Assembly: GCF_014268655.2 (NCBI RefSeq)
Contig: NZ_JABWQX020000001.1
Span: 4,246,001 to 4,310,000, forward strand
DNA: 64,000 bases
Origin: Pseudomonas marvdashtae
Lineage (GTDB): Bacteria > Pseudomonadota > Gammaproteobacteria > Pseudomonadales > Pseudomonadaceae
Direction of reading: 5' to 3'
The number at the start of each line of letters is the position of its first letter. The first letter of the stretch is position 1. A program made the position numbers and the translations under genes. Positions 1-8,713 of this stretch are shown here, piece by piece. Below the pieces are notes generated by a model. It saw only the letters and a list, made by a program, of their open reading frames with translations, made no database searches and was not told where the DNA came from.

Positions 1-345
1 GATCGCCGCGGACACGGTTTGTACCGCATTACCGAACCTCGCCACCAAGCGCTGTGGGACGATTATCTGGCGCTGGATCCGGAACGTGCCAGCCTGGTTC
101 GCGGCCTGGCCAGCCAACATGCCTTCCTCAGCAGCCCCCATCTGGAATTGACCGTCAACCTGCGCTACGCCACCGCCATCGCCTGGTTGTTGGTCGAAGA
201 ACAAGCCGCCCCATTGCCCAGCGCCGACGACTTGCTGGGTATGGCCCGGATCTGGCGGCAGACTTTTCACCCTCAAGGTCGTCTGCGAGATTTCACCTGC
301 GCCTGGCAAAACTGTGTTTCACCGCTGAATCAGGTCGCTTGCTGA
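1..345 (+). CDS. Conserved hypothetical protein, C-terminal part (cut by window edge)
   Basis: The reading frame is open from the first base of the window and ends with TGA at 343-345, so the true start lies upstream. The visible 114 or so residues are soluble, alpha-helical in composition and rich in Trp, Arg and Leu, with no signal peptide or transmembrane segment in the part seen. I recognise no domain. It sits just upstream of and co-oriented with the FadL-type porin gene, separated by 144 bases that contain inverted repeats, so it is probably a separate transcription unit. In P. aeruginosa a conserved hypothetical gene also precedes the fadL-glutathione peroxidase pair, from memory of that locus. 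Confidence 0.6.
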   Translation, partial: DRRGHGLYRITEPRHQALWDDYLALDPERASLVRGLASQHAFLSSPHLELTVNLRYATAIAWLLVEEQAAPLPSADDLLGMARIWRQTFHPQGRLRDFTCAWQNCVSPLNQVAC

Positions 346-423
346 ATGGAAAAAAGGAAAGTTCCTACAAAAGCGCTGACTTTGGTCGGATTGTCCTACA
401 AAACCCCTCTAAATCAAGCCATA

Positions 424-439
424 CAAGCTATAGCGCTTG
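424..439. promoter_or_regulatory. Inverted repeat CAAGC-N6-GCTTG upstream of fadL-like gene
   Basis: Arms CAAGC (424-428) and GCTTG (435-439) flank a TATAGC centre, about 50 bp before the porin start codon. The half-sites resemble, but do not match, the CAAAC/GTTTG half-sites of fatty-acid regulators such as PsrA. A 10-bp palindrome GGTGATCACC follows at 467-476. This is a candidate operator only. Confidence 0.35.
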
Positions 440-489
440 ACCAAAAATGTTGGTAATTTTCGCCCCGGTGATCACCTGGAGTTCTAACA

Positions 490-1764
490 ATGAAAAAAAT
501 GATGCTCAAAACCACCCTTGGCCTTGCCGTTACCTTGGCATCCACCCAAATTTTCGCCAGTGGCTTTGCCTTGAACGAACAAAGCATCAGTGGCATGGGC
601 ACTGGCTTCGCGGGTCGTTCTTCTTCTGCCGATGATGCGAGCACTGTGTTCGGCAACCCTGCCGGCATGTCGCGCCTCAAGCGCCAACAAGTTACCGGTG
701 GTTTCGCTGTCATCGACGCGTCCACCGATCTCAGCGACACCAGCGGCACCCAGTCCGGCACCAACGATGGCGACATGGTCCCGTTCACTGGCGTTCCGAT
801 GGGCTACTACGTCAAGCCTATCGATGATCAATGGGCGTTCGGCCTGGGCGTCTACGCCCCGTTTGGCCTGATCACCGACTATGAAAACAGCTTCCAGGGC
901 CGCAATTTCGGCAGCAAGAGCGAAGTGAAGGTCGTGACCTTCCAGCCAACCATCAGCTACGCCTTCAACGACAAGGTGTCGATTGGTTTTGGCCCGACCA
1001 TCAACCGGATTTCTGGTTCGTTGGAGTCGTCGCTGACTACGCCATTCTCGCCTAACGACGGTAATGTCCAGATCAAGGGCGACGACATTGGCTACGGCTA
1101 TAACGTTGGCTTGCTGGTCCAGGCCACCGACACCACCCGTGTCGGCCTGACCTACCACTCCAAGGTCAAGTACAAGCTTGAAGGCCACACCGAAGTGAGC
1201 CCGGGCGCTGGTACGCCTGGCTTCCTGTTGAGCGGTGATCGTTATGACGCCTCGCTGGACATCACCACCCCTGAATCGTTGGATTTCTCGGTCACCCAGC
1301 AAATCAATGACGCCTGGACTGTCTACGCCGGCAGCACCTGGACCCGCTGGAGCCGCCTGAAAGAAATCACCGTAAATAATGACGTAACGAGCGGCGGCGC
1401 CCTGAACCCAACCCTCTTCGGCACCATCACCGAAGAACAGAACTGGCATGACACCTGGGCCTACGCCATCGGTACCTCCTACCAGTTGAACAAACAGTGG
1501 GTACTGCGCACCGGCCTGACCTTCGACCAGTCGCCTGCCAACAACACCGACCGCTCGCCACGCATTCCTACCGGCGACCGGACCATCTTCAGCCTGGGTG
1601 CCGGCTGGAGCCCAACCGAAGACCTGACCATCGACGTGGCTTATTCCTACCTCAAGGAAGAAAAAGTCAGCGTCAACAGCAGCAACGCTCTGGGCCAGGC
1701 CTACAACGCTGAATACGAAAACAGCGCCAACGGCTTCGGTGTCGGTGCAACCTACCGCTTCTGA
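490..1764 (+). CDS. fadL: OmpP1/FadL-family outer membrane transporter
   Basis: A 424-residue outer membrane beta-barrel of the FadL family, which takes up long-chain fatty acids or other hydrophobic compounds. A signal peptide of about 24 residues (MKKMMLKTTLGL...IFAS) is followed by the family's N-terminal GFALNEQSISGMGTGFAGRS segment, which plugs the barrel lumen. Regularly spaced aromatic beta-strands follow, and the protein ends in a terminal Phe (GATYRF), as outer membrane proteins do. The start ATG has GGAG nine bases upstream. The true substrate cannot be read from sequence; aromatic hydrocarbon porins belong to the same family. Confidence 0.88.
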   Translation: MKKMMLKTTLGLAVTLASTQIFASGFALNEQSISGMGTGFAGRSSSADDASTVFGNPAGMSRLKRQQVTGGFAVIDASTDLSDTSGTQSGTNDGDMVPFTGVPMGYYVKPIDDQWAFGLGVYAPFGLITDYENSFQGRNFGSKSEVKVVTFQPTISYAFNDKVSIGFGPTINRISGSLESSLTTPFSPNDGNVQIKGDDIGYGYNVGLLVQATDTTRVGLTYHSKVKYKLEGHTEVSPGAGTPGFLLSGDRYDASLDITTPESLDFSVTQQINDAWTVYAGSTWTRWSRLKEITVNNDVTSGGALNPTLFGTITEEQNWHDTWAYAIGTSYQLNKQWVLRTGLTFDQSPANNTDRSPRIPTGDRTIFSLGAGWSPTEDLTIDVAYSYLKEEKVSVNSSNALGQAYNAEYENSANGFGVGATYRF

Positions 1765-1819
1765 TAATTCACGGCGAGGCTGACTGTAACCAGGCAGCCG
1801 CTCGTCACTTGAAGCGAAA

Positions 1820-1855
1820 AAAAGCCCCGCTTCCTGCAAAGAGGCGGGGCTTTTT
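1820..1855. terminator. Bidirectional Rho-independent terminator
   Basis: Stem AGCCCCGC/GCGGGGCT (1823-1830 with 1843-1850) is preceded by a run of A and followed by TTTTT. It lies between two convergent genes, the porin and the peroxidase, so it can serve both. Confidence 0.88.
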
Positions 1856-1867
1856 CGTGGCTGGCGG

Positions 1868-2419
1868 TCAGGGTTTGGAAGCGATGGCCGTTTCCACTGC
1901 CTTGATGAAATCAGGATCGTCTGGCTTGACCCGGCTGGAAAAACTGCCGACCACGTTGCCCTGGCGGTCCACGACGTACTTGTAGAAATTCCATTTCGGC
2001 GCGCTGGATTGTTTGGCCAAGTGCCTGAACAACGGAATCGCGTCCGAGCCCCGTACCGGTTGCGGCTCGGTCATGGTGAAGGTTACGCCATAGTTGACGT
2101 AGCAGACCTTGGCCGTCTCCGCGCCATCCTTGGACTCCTGTTTGAAATCATCGGACGGTACGCCCAGCACCTCCAGCCCTTCGCCCTTGTAGCGCTGGTT
2201 CAGCGCTTCCAGTCCCTTGAACTGTGGAGCGAACCCACAGAAGCTGGCGGTGTTGACCACCACCAAGGGCTTGCCGGCGAAACGCTGGCACAGATCGACG
2301 GTTTCCTTGGCCCTCAACTTCGGCAATGAGCCTTCCAGCAACGGCGGGCAATCAGCCGCCCATACGTGCCCGGACACAGCCAGCAGCAGGGCGGGAACAG
2401 CAAGCCAACGCATCAGCAT
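1868..2419 (-). CDS. Periplasmic glutathione peroxidase-family protein
   Basis: A 183-residue thiol peroxidase of the glutathione peroxidase fold, which reduces hydroperoxides using thioredoxin or glutathione. The N-terminus ([21 protein letters not shown]) is a signal peptide cleaved near A21-A22, so it should act in the periplasm. Peroxidatic Cys61 lies in the [11 protein letters not shown] motif where mammalian enzymes carry selenocysteine, and WNFYKYVVD is the family's second active-site motif. The family's Gln-containing VPSDDFKQE segment (usually VPCNQF) is altered. An in-frame Met at residue 3 is an alternative start. Confidence 0.85.
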   Translation of the reverse strand: MLMRWLAVPALLLAVSGHVWAADCPPLLEGSLPKLRAKETVDLCQRFAGKPLVVVNTASFCGFAPQFKGLEALNQRYKGEGLEVLGVPSDDFKQESKDGAETAKVCYVNYGVTFTMTEPQPVRGSDAIPLFRHLAKQSSAPKWNFYKYVVDRQGNVVGSFSSRVKPDDPDFIKAVETAIASKP

Positions 2420-2486
2420 GTCGGATTTTCCTTGTAAGCCTGTCAGACCAAGACGTTACTCCGCCGCGACAGGTGCCGTCCATCAA

Positions 2487-2606
2487 TCAGCAACTACCCA
2501 TGCCCAGTTGCATCAAGGCCAGCCCGCCCTGGTGCCAGCCCCACCAAGCGAACGCCAGCAGCAGAGCCGCACCGGCCGCGAGCAACCATGGGCCGACGCG
2601 ACTCAT
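2487..2606 (-). CDS. Small predicted membrane protein, 39 residues
   Basis: A short frame not seen by length-based gene callers. Its ATG (2606-2604) overlaps the TGA of the upstream MFS gene as ATGA, suggesting translational coupling, and it ends with TGA at 2487. The product reads MSRVGPWLLAAGAALLLAF then AWWGWHQGG and ends in GMGSC: one hydrophobic helix at about residues 7-22 followed by a Trp-rich interface. It has the look of a single-pass small membrane protein. Function unknown; partnership with the MFS carrier is an inference from overlap alone. Confidence 0.55.
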   Translation of the reverse strand: MSRVGPWLLAAGAALLLAFAWWGWHQGGLALMQLGMGSC

Positions 2607-3811
2607 GCCGCACCGGCCTGGACTTGCAGACGCGCCACCGGACGTTCACGCACCGGCCAGTTCAGCGCCGCCGCCAGCAGGCTTAGCAGGATCGACACTT
2701 GCCAGATCAAATCGTAACTGCCGGTGCGGTCATACACCACGCCGCCCAGCCAGCCGCCGAGGAATGATCCCAACTGGTGGAACAGGAACACGATCCCACC
2801 CAACATCGAGAGATTTCGTACACCAAACAGGGTCGCCACCGTGCCATTGGTCAACGGCACCGTCGACAACCACAAGAAGCCCATCGCCATTCCGAACACG
2901 TAGGCCGTGGTGGTCGTCACCGGCAGCCACAGGAACAGGCCGATCACCACCGCTCGCGCCAGGTAAAGCCCGGTCAGCAAGCGCGGCTTGGACATGCGCC
3001 CGCCGAGCCAACCGGCGGTGTAGGTACCAAAGATATTGAACAGCCCGACCAGGGCCAGCACGGTGGTGCCGACGCTGGCCGGCAGGTGTTGGTCCACCAG
3101 ATAGGCTGGCAGGTGTATGCCGATGAACACCACCTGGAAGCCGCAGACAAAAAAGCCCACGGCCAACAGCCAGAACCCTGAGTGGCCGCACGCCTCGCGC
3201 AACGCTTCGGAGAGGGTTTGTTCGTTGCCGCTCAGTGGCGCCGGCGCATCCTTCAACATGCTCACCAACGGCACGATCAACGCCACCAGCAGCCCCAGCG
3301 CCAGCAGCGCGGCGGACCAGCCGAGCCAACCGATCAAACCCAGCGTGCCCGGCAACATGGCGAACTGGCCAAACGAGCCGGCGGCACTGGCGATGCCCAT
3401 GCCCATGCTGCGTTTTTCCGGCGGCACCGCCCGCCCGACCACGCCGAGGATTACCGAGAACGACGTGCCGGACAGGCCGATGCCGATCAACAAGCCAGCG
3501 CTCAACGACAGCGACCATGGCGAATCGGCCATGCCCATCAACACCAACCCGAGTGCGTAGAGAACGCCACCGATCAACACCACTTTCGCCGCACCGAAGC
3601 GATCGGCCAGCGCGCCGGTGAACGGTTGCGCCAAGCCCCAAATCAGGTTCTGCAGGGCAATGGCGAAGGCGAACACCTCGCGGCCCCAGCCGAATTCGGC
3701 GCTCATGGGCGCGAGGAACAGGCCGAAGCCATGCCGCACACCCAACGACAACGCCAGGATCAGCGCACTGCCGACCAGGACCCAACCACAGGTACGCCAC
3801 ATCGATGTCAT
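2603..3811 (-). CDS. MFS transporter, monocarboxylate/oxalate-formate type
   Basis: A 402-residue major facilitator with 12 predicted helices. The conserved loop 2-3 motif GALADRFGAAKV is at about residues 64-75, and the first helices (WVLVGSALILALSLGVRHGFGLFLAPM) resemble the monocarboxylate porter group. I chose ATG at 3811 (MTSMWRTCGW) because GGAG precedes it; the frame continues upstream into the intergenic region and marR without a good start. It lies 52 bases downstream of the MarR gene on the same strand, with a perfect palindrome between them, so the regulator probably controls it. Substrate unknown. Confidence 0.85.
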   Translation of the reverse strand: MTSMWRTCGWVLVGSALILALSLGVRHGFGLFLAPMSAEFGWGREVFAFAIALQNLIWGLAQPFTGALADRFGAAKVVLIGGVLYALGLVLMGMADSPWSLSLSAGLLIGIGLSGTSFSVILGVVGRAVPPEKRSMGMGIASAAGSFGQFAMLPGTLGLIGWLGWSAALLALGLLVALIVPLVSMLKDAPAPLSGNEQTLSEALREACGHSGFWLLAVGFFVCGFQVVFIGIHLPAYLVDQHLPASVGTTVLALVGLFNIFGTYTAGWLGGRMSKPRLLTGLYLARAVVIGLFLWLPVTTTTAYVFGMAMGFLWLSTVPLTNGTVATLFGVRNLSMLGGIVFLFHQLGSFLGGWLGGVVYDRTGSYDLIWQVSILLSLLAAALNWPVRERPVARLQVQAGAA

Positions 3812-3828
3812 TGTTATTCTCCGGTCGC

Positions 3829-3840
3829 GGGTATATACCC
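3829..3840. promoter_or_regulatory. Perfect palindrome GGGTATATACCC, putative MarR operator
   Basis: A 12-bp perfect palindrome 18 bases upstream of the MFS start codon. A near-identical copy lies at 4274-4285 in front of marR. Two copies flanking a MarR gene and its neighbour are typical of MarR operators. Confidence 0.65.
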
Positions 3841-3863
3841 ACTTATCATCGGACGAAGCGGCG

Positions 3864-4268
3864 TCACGCCAGTTCATCCAGCAAGGCCAGCAAGGTCGCG
3901 CGTTTCTCGGCGCCAAGCTTGTCGATCAGTTTCTGTTGCGCCGCTTCCCAGGCCGGCAATGCCGCCGCCAACCGCGCATGCCCTGCCTCGGTGAGCACGA
4001 CGATACGGTTGCGCAGGTCGTCGCCCTCGGCCAGGGTCACCAACCCCTCGCCTTCCAGCACCCGCAGGTTGCGCCCCAGGGTGCTGCGGTCCAGGCCCAT
4101 GGCCTCGGCCAGCGAGGAAATGCTCGGCTGGTCCAGGCGCACCAGGTTATTGAGCAAAGAATACTGGGCGACGTTGATCCCGAAGCCGTCGAGAGCGCCG
4201 TCGTAATACCTGCTGACGCCACGAGCGGCACGACGCAGGTTGATGCACAGACATTGGGAAGGAAGCAT
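3864..4268 (-). CDS. MarR-family transcriptional regulator
   Basis: A 134-residue winged-helix regulator. The recognition region SISSLAEAMGLDRSTLGRNL (about 49-68) and the wing GLVTLAEGDDLRNRIVVLTEAG (about 75-96) are clear, flanked by the N- and C-terminal dimerisation helices of the family. Cys at residues 6 and 8 (QCLCINLRRA) near the N-terminus are notable, since several MarR proteins sense oxidants or ligands through Cys there. No Shine-Dalgarno is visible upstream; a TATATA-containing palindrome lies only six bases before the ATG, so the message may be leaderless. It likely represses itself and the downstream MFS gene. Confidence 0.85.
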   Translation of the reverse strand: MLPSQCLCINLRRAARGVSRYYDGALDGFGINVAQYSLLNNLVRLDQPSISSLAEAMGLDRSTLGRNLRVLEGEGLVTLAEGDDLRNRIVVLTEAGHARLAAALPAWEAAQQKLIDKLGAEKRATLLALLDELA

Positions 4269-4273
4269 GATGC

Positions 4274-4285
4274 GTGTATATACCC
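4274..4285. promoter_or_regulatory. Near-palindrome GTGTATATACCC upstream of marR
   Basis: It differs by one base from the perfect palindrome at 3829-3840 and sits six bases upstream of the marR ATG, overlapping a plausible -10 (TATACA on the minus strand). Binding here would block marR transcription, giving autoregulation. Confidence 0.6.
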
Positions 4286-4340
4286 GCGACTGAATGAATG
4301 CAAATTTAAATCAACGGTTGCGCGCCAGCAATGACCGGAT

Positions 4341-5078
4341 TCAGCCCAACGCCAGCGTTACCAGAACGACCATTTCCAACAGCTCCAGCATGGCGCCGGC
4401 GGTATCGCCGGTGCATCCCTGCAACCTGCGCAGCATCAGCTGTCGCAACCCGAAAAATGCCAGCGCGGCCACCGCCAGCGACCATAGCCCCGCCCAGCCC
4501 GCCACCCCCACACAACCCAGCGCACAGGCGGCCAACACCTGCCAGCCCAGGCGCCGCGGAAGATGATCGGCAAGCGCCTGGCCTAAACCACCGGCGCGCA
4601 CATAGCGCGTCGTCAGGAACAACCCCAGCAATGCGCCACGCCCTACCACCGGCACGATAAGCAGCGCCAACGTCTGCCCCTGCTCGATCAGCGCCACCAG
4701 CGCGGCCCATTTGAGCAGCAGCACCAGCACCAGCGTCACGACCGCAATCGGCCCGCTGCGAGGATCTTTCATGATCAGCAACGTGCGCTCGCGATCGCCG
4801 AAACCGCCGACCCAGGCATCGGCGCTGTCGGCCAGGCCATCCAAATGCAGCCCGCCGCTGAGCAACACCCATGCCGCCAGCAACAGCGCGGCATGAAGCA
4901 GCAGGGGCGCGCCGAGCAACAGCGCATCAAGCAACCACAGCACGCCACCGAACAGCAGCCCTACCAAGGGGTAAAACAGCAGTGAACGGCCCAGTTGTTC
5001 AGGCTCGGGCATGCCGGGCAGGCGAACCGGCACGCTGCTCAGAAATTGCAAGGCGATCCAGAAGGGCAGCATCGTCAA
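4341..5078 (-). CDS. cobV: Adenosylcobinamide-GDP ribazoletransferase (cobalamin synthase)
   Basis: A 245-residue membrane enzyme (CobV; called CobS in enterics) that joins adenosylcobinamide-GDP and alpha-ribazole to make cobalamin. The conserved N-terminus FLSSVPVRLP and the polar motif GLADSADAWVGG followed by MKDPRSGPIAV carry the family's acidic metal-binding residues. Five or more hydrophobic helices follow. It is the last gene of the cob operon and overlaps the upstream phosphatase gene by four bases. Confidence 0.92.
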   Translation of the reverse strand: MTMLPFWIALQFLSSVPVRLPGMPEPEQLGRSLLFYPLVGLLFGGVLWLLDALLLGAPLLLHAALLLAAWVLLSGGLHLDGLADSADAWVGGFGDRERTLLIMKDPRSGPIAVVTLVLVLLLKWAALVALIEQGQTLALLIVPVVGRGALLGLFLTTRYVRAGGLGQALADHLPRRLGWQVLAACALGCVGVAGWAGLWSLAVAALAFFGLRQLMLRRLQGCTGDTAGAMLELLEMVVLVTLALG

Positions 5079-5650
5079 TCCGCCTCTTCGAGCACGGAGC
5101 CGGCCGACACTGAAAGGGAAAACAGCGCGCCGTGGCCGACTTCGACATTGAGCAACTGCTCGCGCGGCAGGCCACGTGCCCGAGCCAGCAGCAGGCGCAT
5201 CACGCCGCCGTGGCTGACCAGCAAGACACGCTGCCCGGCGTAGGCCTGGTGCAAGCGTTCGATCGCCAGCAAGACACGCGTCGAAAATTCGAGCACCGGC
5301 TCGCCTTCGGGCGGCGTGAAGGCATAAGGATCGGCCCAGAAGCGGCCGAGGGCTTCGGCGTCGATCTCCATCAAAGCCGCCGCGCTGCGGCCTTCCCAGG
5401 CGCCGAAATGCAGCTCTTGCAGGTCTTTGTCCACTTGCACCGGCACGCCGAGCCGACTGCCGAGCTGCTCAGCGAAACGAGCGCAGCGCTGCAAAGGCGA
5501 ACTCACCAACCGATCCCACGGCCCGCCTTGTGCGACCGCCGCTTGCATCTGCTCCCAGCCCCTGGCCGTCAACGCATCGTCGAGGCTGCCGCGCAAGCCG
5601 CCACCCAGCTCGGTTTCGCCGTGACGCAGCAGGTCCAGGCGCAAGGTCAT
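5075..5650 (-). CDS. cobC: Alpha-ribazole phosphatase (histidine phosphatase family)
   Basis: A 191-residue phosphoglycerate-mutase-fold phosphatase. The RHGE motif at residues 9-12 holds the phosphorylated His10, and the second active-site His is in LLVSHGGVM near residue 145. In this operon its role is removal of phosphate from alpha-ribazole phosphate or adenosylcobalamin phosphate. The symbol cobC follows enteric use and should not be confused with the Pseudomonas decarboxylase CobC encoded at 8710-9702. It overlaps both neighbours by four bases. Confidence 0.88.
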   Translation of the reverse strand: MTLRLDLLRHGETELGGGLRGSLDDALTARGWEQMQAAVAQGGPWDRLVSSPLQRCARFAEQLGSRLGVPVQVDKDLQELHFGAWEGRSAAALMEIDAEALGRFWADPYAFTPPEGEPVLEFSTRVLLAIERLHQAYAGQRVLLVSHGGVMRLLLARARGLPREQLLNVEVGHGALFSLSVSAGSVLEEAD

Positions 5651-6702
5651 GCCGGACGATCCGCCACGGCCGCTTCGGCAAACGTCGCCATTTGCCCGTG
5701 AAGGTCACAAGCCAGGCGTAACAGTGGCACCGCCAACGCCGCACCACTGCCCTCGCCCAGGCGCAAACCGAGGTCTAGCAGCGGTTCAGCGCCGAGGGTT
5801 TCCAGCACATGGCGATGACCTGGCTCGCCACCGCGATGAGCGAACAGCAACCACGGCCGGCATGCGGGATTGAGCCGCACCGCCACCAGGGCCGCGACGC
5901 TGCAGATGAACCCATCCACCAGCACGGCGATGCCCTGCTGGGCACAGGCCAGATACGCACCGACCAATGCTGCGATCTCAAAACCGCCGAGGTTGAGCAA
6001 GGTCTGCAACGGATCCTCGCTCTGGGCCTTGTGCAGCGCCAGCGCCCGTTCGATCACCTGAGTCTTGCGGCTGATACCCGCCGCATCCAACCCTGTGCCC
6101 GGCCCGACCAGATGTGCTACCGGGCATTCGAGCAAGGCACAGGCCAGGGCGCTGGCCGCCGTGGTGTTGCCGATGCCCATCTCGCCGCCGATGAACAATT
6201 GCGTCCCGGTCGCCAAGGCGCGCATTGCGCTGTCGCGCCCAGCTTGCAAGGCCTGTTCACCTTGGGCAAAGGTCATGGCCGGGCCCTGGGCGAAATTGGC
6301 GGTGCCAGGCCCCACGTTCAAATGGCGCACGCCGGGCAGGTCCAACGAGGGCGTGACGGTGCCCAAGTCGACCACTTCCAGCGAGGCGCCCAATTGCCGA
6401 GCCAGGACACTGATGGCCGCGCCGCCGCTGACGAAATTGAGCAGCATCTGCCCGGTCACTTCCTGGGGAAAGGCCGATACGCCCTCAGCCACCACACCGT
6501 GGTCACCGGCAAAAATCGCGATCCACAGCCGGTCCAGGCTCGGCTTGACCTGCCCTTGCAGGCCCGCCAGTTGCACCGCCACCGACTCCAGCCGTCCCAG
6601 GGAACCGGCCGGTTTGGTCAGTTGTTGCTGACGGGCTGCGGCCTGCTCCAGCGCTTGGGTATCAACAGGCTTGCACGGTTCCAGCCACCACCGGTGATTC
6701 AT
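5647..6702 (-). CDS. cobT: Nicotinate-nucleotide-dimethylbenzimidazole phosphoribosyltransferase
   Basis: A 351-residue enzyme (CobT; also CobU in Pseudomonas nomenclature) that transfers phosphoribosyl from nicotinate mononucleotide to dimethylbenzimidazole, making alpha-ribazole phosphate, the lower ligand precursor. The [15 protein letters not shown] motif and the C-terminal [15 protein letters not shown] with the catalytic Glu are intact. I chose ATG at 6702 ([13 protein letters not shown]), which overlaps the cobP stop; the longer frame to 6789 lacks family similarity. With BluB in the same operon the cell makes and attaches its own lower ligand. Confidence 0.92.
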   Translation of the reverse strand: MNHRWWLEPCKPVDTQALEQAAARQQQLTKPAGSLGRLESVAVQLAGLQGQVKPSLDRLWIAIFAGDHGVVAEGVSAFPQEVTGQMLLNFVSGGAAISVLARQLGASLEVVDLGTVTPSLDLPGVRHLNVGPGTANFAQGPAMTFAQGEQALQAGRDSAMRALATGTQLFIGGEMGIGNTTAASALACALLECPVAHLVGPGTGLDAAGISRKTQVIERALALHKAQSEDPLQTLLNLGGFEIAALVGAYLACAQQGIAVLVDGFICSVAALVAVRLNPACRPWLLFAHRGGEPGHRHVLETLGAEPLLDLGLRLGEGSGAALAVPLLRLACDLHGQMATFAEAAVADRPA

Positions 6703-7220
6703 AACGCAGTACCTTTGAGAGTCAGGGGCAGGCCTGCAACGGTCAGCACGACGCGCTGACAACGTTCGGCCAGGGCTTGATGCAGCCAACCGGCTTCATC
6801 GACGTAACGGCGAGTCAATTCGCCCAGCGGCACGACACCCATTCCGGTTTCGTTGCTGACAAAAATGATTTCACCGGGCAGCGAGTCGAGGCCGTTCAAC
6901 AGTGCTTCGCGCTCGGCGTTCAGTTGCTCGAGATTGTCGAGCATCAATAGATTGGTCAGCCAAAGGGTCAGGCAATCCACCAGCAGGCATCGATCGCTGG
7001 CGGCGTTATCGCGCAATACCCCCGCCAGCGCCAACGGCTCTTCCAGCAACGCCCATTCCACCGGACGCCGGGCGCGGTGCTGGGCGACACGCTCGTTCAT
7101 CTCGCCGTCCAGCGGTTGGCTGGTGGCGATGTAAGTCACCGGCAATCCTGTGTCCGTGGCGAGTTTTTCAGCCAGGCGACTCTTGCCGGAGCGGGCACCG
7201 CCGAGGATCAGTTGCAGCAT
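6699..7220 (-). CDS. cobP: Adenosylcobinamide kinase/guanylyltransferase
   Basis: A 173-residue bifunctional enzyme (CobP/CobU) that phosphorylates adenosylcobinamide and then transfers GMP to it. The P-loop GGARSGKS is at residues 7-14, the HRARRP segment carries the His that is guanylylated (about residue 48), and the [10 protein letters not shown] and [10 protein letters not shown] motifs of the family follow. It overlaps cobT and is separated from cobQ by only five bases. Confidence 0.92.
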   Translation of the reverse strand: MLQLILGGARSGKSRLAEKLATDTGLPVTYIATSQPLDGEMNERVAQHRARRPVEWALLEEPLALAGVLRDNAASDRCLLVDCLTLWLTNLLMLDNLEQLNAEREALLNGLDSLPGEIIFVSNETGMGVVPLGELTRRYVDEAGWLHQALAERCQRVVLTVAGLPLTLKGTAL

Positions 7221-7225
7221 GTTTT

Positions 7226-8713
7226 TTACCCTTCAATAGGCGAAGTTGCTGCCGGCTCGCCATGGATCCCACACAGCTCACGCAACAGCCGGGTATCCAG
7301 ATGCCGCTCTACCAGATCCGCCAACCGCTCAATGTCCCGCTCGCGCAATCCGTGGTAATCCACCGTTTGCACATCTTGCACACCGGCCCAACGCAACAAG
7401 GCGCTGCTGGCCGTCGGTGATTCGAACAGTCCGTGCAGATACGTACCAAAAACCTGTCCATCGAGGCTCTGGGCGCCATCGCAGCGGCCGTCTTCCAGAT
7501 AGACAGCGGCGTATTCCAGCCCGGCGCCGGTGGTCACGCCGGCATGGATTTCGTACCCGCTGACCTCGGCATCTTCCAAGGCCAGTCGCCCACGTACATT
7601 GCGCAGTTGCTTCTCGCGCTCCAGCGTTGTTTCGAACTCCAGCAGCCCCAGCCCGGCGCTGGAACCCGGTGCGCCTTCCAGGCCGAGCGGATCGTGGACC
7701 TGCTGGCCAAGCATCTGCAAACCGCCACAAATGCCCAGCAATTTGCCGCCGTAGCGCAGATGCCGATGGATCGCCGTTTCCCAACCGTTGGCCCGCAGGT
7801 AGGCCAAGTCGCTGCGCACGCTTTTCGAACCGGGCAGGATGATCAGATCCGCCGGCGGGATGGCTTGGCCGGGGCCGATGAATTGCAAGTCGACCTGCGG
7901 ATGCAGGCGCAGCGGATCGAAATCCGTGTGATTGCTGATGCGCGGCAAGACCGGCACCACCACCTTGAGCACGTGTTCGGCTTTGTCGGTTTGGCGCTGG
8001 TCGAGACCATCCTCCGCTTCCAGATGCAGGTCCATCACGTAGGGCAATACGCCGATCACCGGTTTGCCGGTGCGCGCTTGCAACCAATCCAGGCCAGGCT
8101 GCAGCAAGGCCAGATCACCGCGAAAGCGGTTAATGACAAAGCCTTTGACCCGCGCCTGTTCGCTGGGCGAAAGCAATTCCAGGGTGCCGACCAGATGAGC
8201 GAATACCCCGCCGCGATTGATGTCGGCAATGAGCAAAACCGGGCAGTCCACCGCCTCCGCGAAGCCCATATTGGCGATGTCGCCGGCCCGCAGATTGATC
8301 TCGGCCGGCGACCCGGCGCCCTCCACCATGACGACCGGATACGCGGCGCTCAAGCGTTCATGGGAAGCCAGCACCGCTTGCATCGCGATGGCCTTGTAAT
8401 CGTGATAGGCCACGGCGTTCATGGTGGTCACGGCGCGGCCATGGATGATGACCTGGGCGCCAGTGTCGCTGTTGGGCTTGAGCAGGACCGGGTTCATGTC
8501 GGTATGCGGTTCGAGGCCGCAGGCCTGGGCCTGGACGGCCTGGGCCCGGCCGATTTCGCCACCATCGGCGGTCACCGCGCTGTTGAGGGCCATGTTCTGC
8601 GGCTTGAACGGCACCACACTCACCCCTTGGCGCCTGACCCAGCGGCACAGCGCCGTGACCAAGGTACTTTTGCCGGCATCGGAGGTGGTGCCCTGCACCA
8701 TCAAGGTGGTCAT
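7226..8713 (-). CDS. cobQ: Cobyric acid synthase
   Basis: A 495-residue glutamine-dependent amidotransferase that amidates four side chains of adenosylcobyrinate a,c-diamide. The N-terminal ATP-binding domain begins [20 protein letters not shown]; the C-terminal class I glutamine amidotransferase domain has the nucleophile Cys in [12 protein letters not shown] (about 330s) and the catalytic His in GTYLHGLFE. It overlaps the upstream threonine-phosphate decarboxylase gene by four bases. Confidence 0.93.
   Translation of the reverse strand: MTTLMVQGTTSDAGKSTLVTALCRWVRRQGVSVVPFKPQNMALNSAVTADGGEIGRAQAVQAQACGLEPHTDMNPVLLKPNSDTGAQVIIHGRAVTTMNAVAYHDYKAIAMQAVLASHERLSAAYPVVMVEGAGSPAEINLRAGDIANMGFAEAVDCPVLLIADINRGGVFAHLVGTLELLSPSEQARVKGFVINRFRGDLALLQPGLDWLQARTGKPVIGVLPYVMDLHLEAEDGLDQRQTDKAEHVLKVVVPVLPRISNHTDFDPLRLHPQVDLQFIGPGQAIPPADLIILPGSKSVRSDLAYLRANGWETAIHRHLRYGGKLLGICGGLQMLGQQVHDPLGLEGAPGSSAGLGLLEFETTLEREKQLRNVRGRLALEDAEVSGYEIHAGVTTGAGLEYAAVYLEDGRCDGAQSLDGQVFGTYLHGLFESPTASSALLRWAGVQDVQTVDYHGLRERDIERLADLVERHLDTRLLRELCGIHGEPAATSPIEG

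Noticed and set aside
484..1839. A 451-codon minus-strand frame opposite fadL
   Set aside because: It covers a complete FadL-family gene on the plus strand and even crosses its terminator.
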